From assembly GCA_017552715.1 (NCBI GenBank), contig JAFZOW010000121.1:79231-143230 (forward strand): 64,000 bases of DNA. Direction: 5' to 3'. The stretch is from Lachnospiraceae bacterium (GTDB lineage Bacteria > Bacillota > Clostridia > Lachnospirales > Lachnospiraceae). The notes under the pieces are model-generated. The model was given only the letters and a program-made list of their open reading frames with translations. It was not told the origin of the DNA and ran no database searches. Positions 63,022-64,000 of the stretch are shown piece after piece. Every line of letters begins with the position of its first letter. The stretch's first letter is position 1. Position numbers and translations under genes: made by a program.

Positions 63022-63555
63022 CTATACCTTCAGGATCTTCCTGATAATGATATAGGCAAGAATGGATGCCACACAAAATAGTCCCAGCCCGGTAAGTCCC
63101 AGCTTGATCCACATCTTTACCTTCCCGGCTTTATCCGTCTTTTTTGAAAGAGCATCATACGCCGGATAAGCCGCAGCCAGCGTCGGAACCCCGAAAAAGT
63201 ACATACCCAGGGAGATCAGCATCATGGGTACCCCGATCCACATCTCCCCATCCCTATCCATTTCACTGTCATAGCCGACGACGCAAAAGCCGATGAGATA
63301 CAGGAGGGTCATGGCTGCCAGTACGATATTCCGTGCCCGCATCCATCGCACCATCGCTTCCCGGCTCGTGCGGTCGGCATTCTCGTTCTGCTCCAGATAG
63401 TTTATATGTGCACGATAGCCTTCCAGCTGTGCCTCTTCCTTTATCTCGTCGAAGGCCACCTCGCTCCCGCAATAGGGGCAGCGCACAAAGTATTCGTCCC
63501 TTCTCCGCTGTACCACTCCCCCGCAGTTGGGGCAGTTGATCGTCAGGATATCCAT
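63022..63555 (-). CDS. Zinc-ribbon membrane protein of unknown function
   Basis: The protein has 177 residues. It opens with a zinc ribbon (INCPNCGGVVQRRR and VRCPYCGSEVAFDEI) and then has a helical linker. Three to four membrane segments follow (IVLAAMTLLYLIGFCVVGY, IGVPMMLISLGMYFFGVPTL and LGLFCVASILAYIIIRKIL). The SD GGAGGAG precedes the ATG. The SPFH protein two genes downstream also carries a zinc ribbon, which may point to one membrane assembly. The family is not recognised. Confidence 0.8.
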   Translation of the reverse strand: MDILTINCPNCGGVVQRRRDEYFVRCPYCGSEVAFDEIKEEAQLEGYRAHINYLEQNENADRTSREAMVRWMRARNIVLAAMTLLYLIGFCVVGYDSEMDRDGEMWIGVPMMLISLGMYFFGVPTLAAAYPAYDALSKKTDKAGKVKMWIKLGLTGLGLFCVASILAYIIIRKILKV

Positions 63556-63654
63556 TTTCTGCTCCTCCGGCGTGCGCCCAATTCAGAGAACGCCTGACGT
63601 TCCCCTCCCGTCCGGCATCTTTGACACTCCTCTTCCTGCGCACATTCGCAATGT

Positions 63655-63683
63655 ATTATACACCCATAACTCACTTCTTTCCA
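63655..63683 (-). promoter_or_regulatory. Promoter upstream of the zinc-ribbon gene
   Basis: On the minus strand there is TGGAAA, a 17-bp spacer and TATAAT, about 100 bp before the ATG at 63555. It may drive the whole 58.2-63.6 kb cluster. Confidence 0.5.
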
Positions 63684-63719
63684 TCCATTACTTTAATCCG
63701 GGATACAATTTTGTGTTCG

Positions 63720-64000
63720 GGCAGCGGAAACAGGAATAATTTCGAAAATCGCTGTCTTTATCCGGCTCACTCAGGCTTTTTGACCGCGGAAACGGCTAAA
63801 ATGCCGAAAATCGCTGTCTTTACCAGGCCCGCTCGAGCTTTTCGACAGCGGAAACAGGAAAAATCTCGATAATCGCTGTCTTTACCCGGCTCGCTCAGGC
63901 TTTTTGACAGCGGAAACAGGAAAAATCTCAAAAATCGCTGTCTTTACCCATCTCGCTCAGGCTTTTTGACAGCGGAAACGGCAAAAAAGCCGAAAATTGC
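63720..64000. repeat. 62-bp tandem direct repeat array, running off the window
   Basis: The motif GCTGTCTTTA recurs at 63751, 63813, 63875 and 63937, exactly 62 bp apart, and the next unit begins at 63999. Each unit carries CGCTGTC and GACAGCG about 33 bp apart, so it can form a hairpin, and then GGAAACAGGAAAAATCTC or a variant. The variants swap paired bases in places (GGCAAAAAAGCC, GGCTAAAATGCC). No frame stays open through it. The array continues past 64000. Confidence 0.9.

Noticed and set aside
63720-64000. CRISPR-like periodicity at the right edge
   Set aside because: Whole 62-bp units are repeated with only scattered changes. There are no unique spacers and no cas genes in view.

Overview
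The window looks like chromosomal DNA of a flagellated, Gram-positive member of the Clostridia, most likely Lachnospiraceae. The pointers are an mbl-flhO-flhP cluster, a comFC-yvyF pair beside recD2, a cdaA/cdaR (c-di-AMP) locus, a YesM/YesN sugar-sensing system, a T-box-controlled trp operon, a CIRCE-controlled Hsp20 gene and an LtaS-like protein. The genus assignment is inference; the sequence holds no rRNA or tRNA that I can see. Coding density is high and most genes lie on the minus strand. Most have a clear Shine-Dalgarno (SD) site, but three plus-strand genes sit directly on a promoter with no room for one.

Layout. 1-8.7 kb: a cut membrane protein, two radical SAM genes, then an FAD oxidoreductase/LtaS-like pair, a HIT protein and a polytopic membrane protein. 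9-19.4 kb: one minus-strand sugar locus that reads membrane-anchored binding protein, YesM kinase, YesN regulator, lipoprotein binding protein, ChvE-like binding protein, ATPase, and two paralogous permeases. 19.4-25.7 kb: a GGDEF protein, a glycosyltransferase with GDP-fucose synthase, a PAP2-like protein, rmlD, leuA and HPr. 25.8-33.3 kb: cdaR, cdaA, two unknown membrane proteins, yvyF, comFC, recD2 and a FlgJ-like rod protein. 33.3-36.5 kb: flhP, flhO and an mreB/mbl gene. 36.6-42.3 kb: a wall/envelope operon (GH9-like lipoprotein, ddl, murF, FAD protein, plsC). 42.4-46.1 kb: an EF-hand protein with a structured leader, a TPR/MORN membrane protein and pgi. 46.8-50.8 kb: an esterase, pyrC and a hybrid histidine kinase. 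50.9-55.7 kb: trpDCFBA behind a T-box, without trpE or trpG. 55.7-58.2 kb: hsp20, then a scarred stretch with an enolase remnant, a truncated membrane protein gene, an HMA protein and a probably 5'-shortened HD protein gene. 58.2-63.6 kb: a secreted LRR protein, an SPFH protein, a PAS-GGDEF protein and a zinc-ribbon membrane protein. A 62-bp tandem repeat array runs off the right edge.

Non-coding structure is the least explained part. Two related elements with long terminal inverted repeats (8708-8940 and 33348-33605) share a conserved core in opposite orientation. A second repeat family (6811-6897 and 46124-46309) begins at the -10 box of the promoters of the HIT and pgi genes, so both copies would be transcribed as folded 5' leaders. 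The best candidates for undescribed biology are these two families, the three leaderless-looking promoters, and the switch-like leader of the EF-hand gene.
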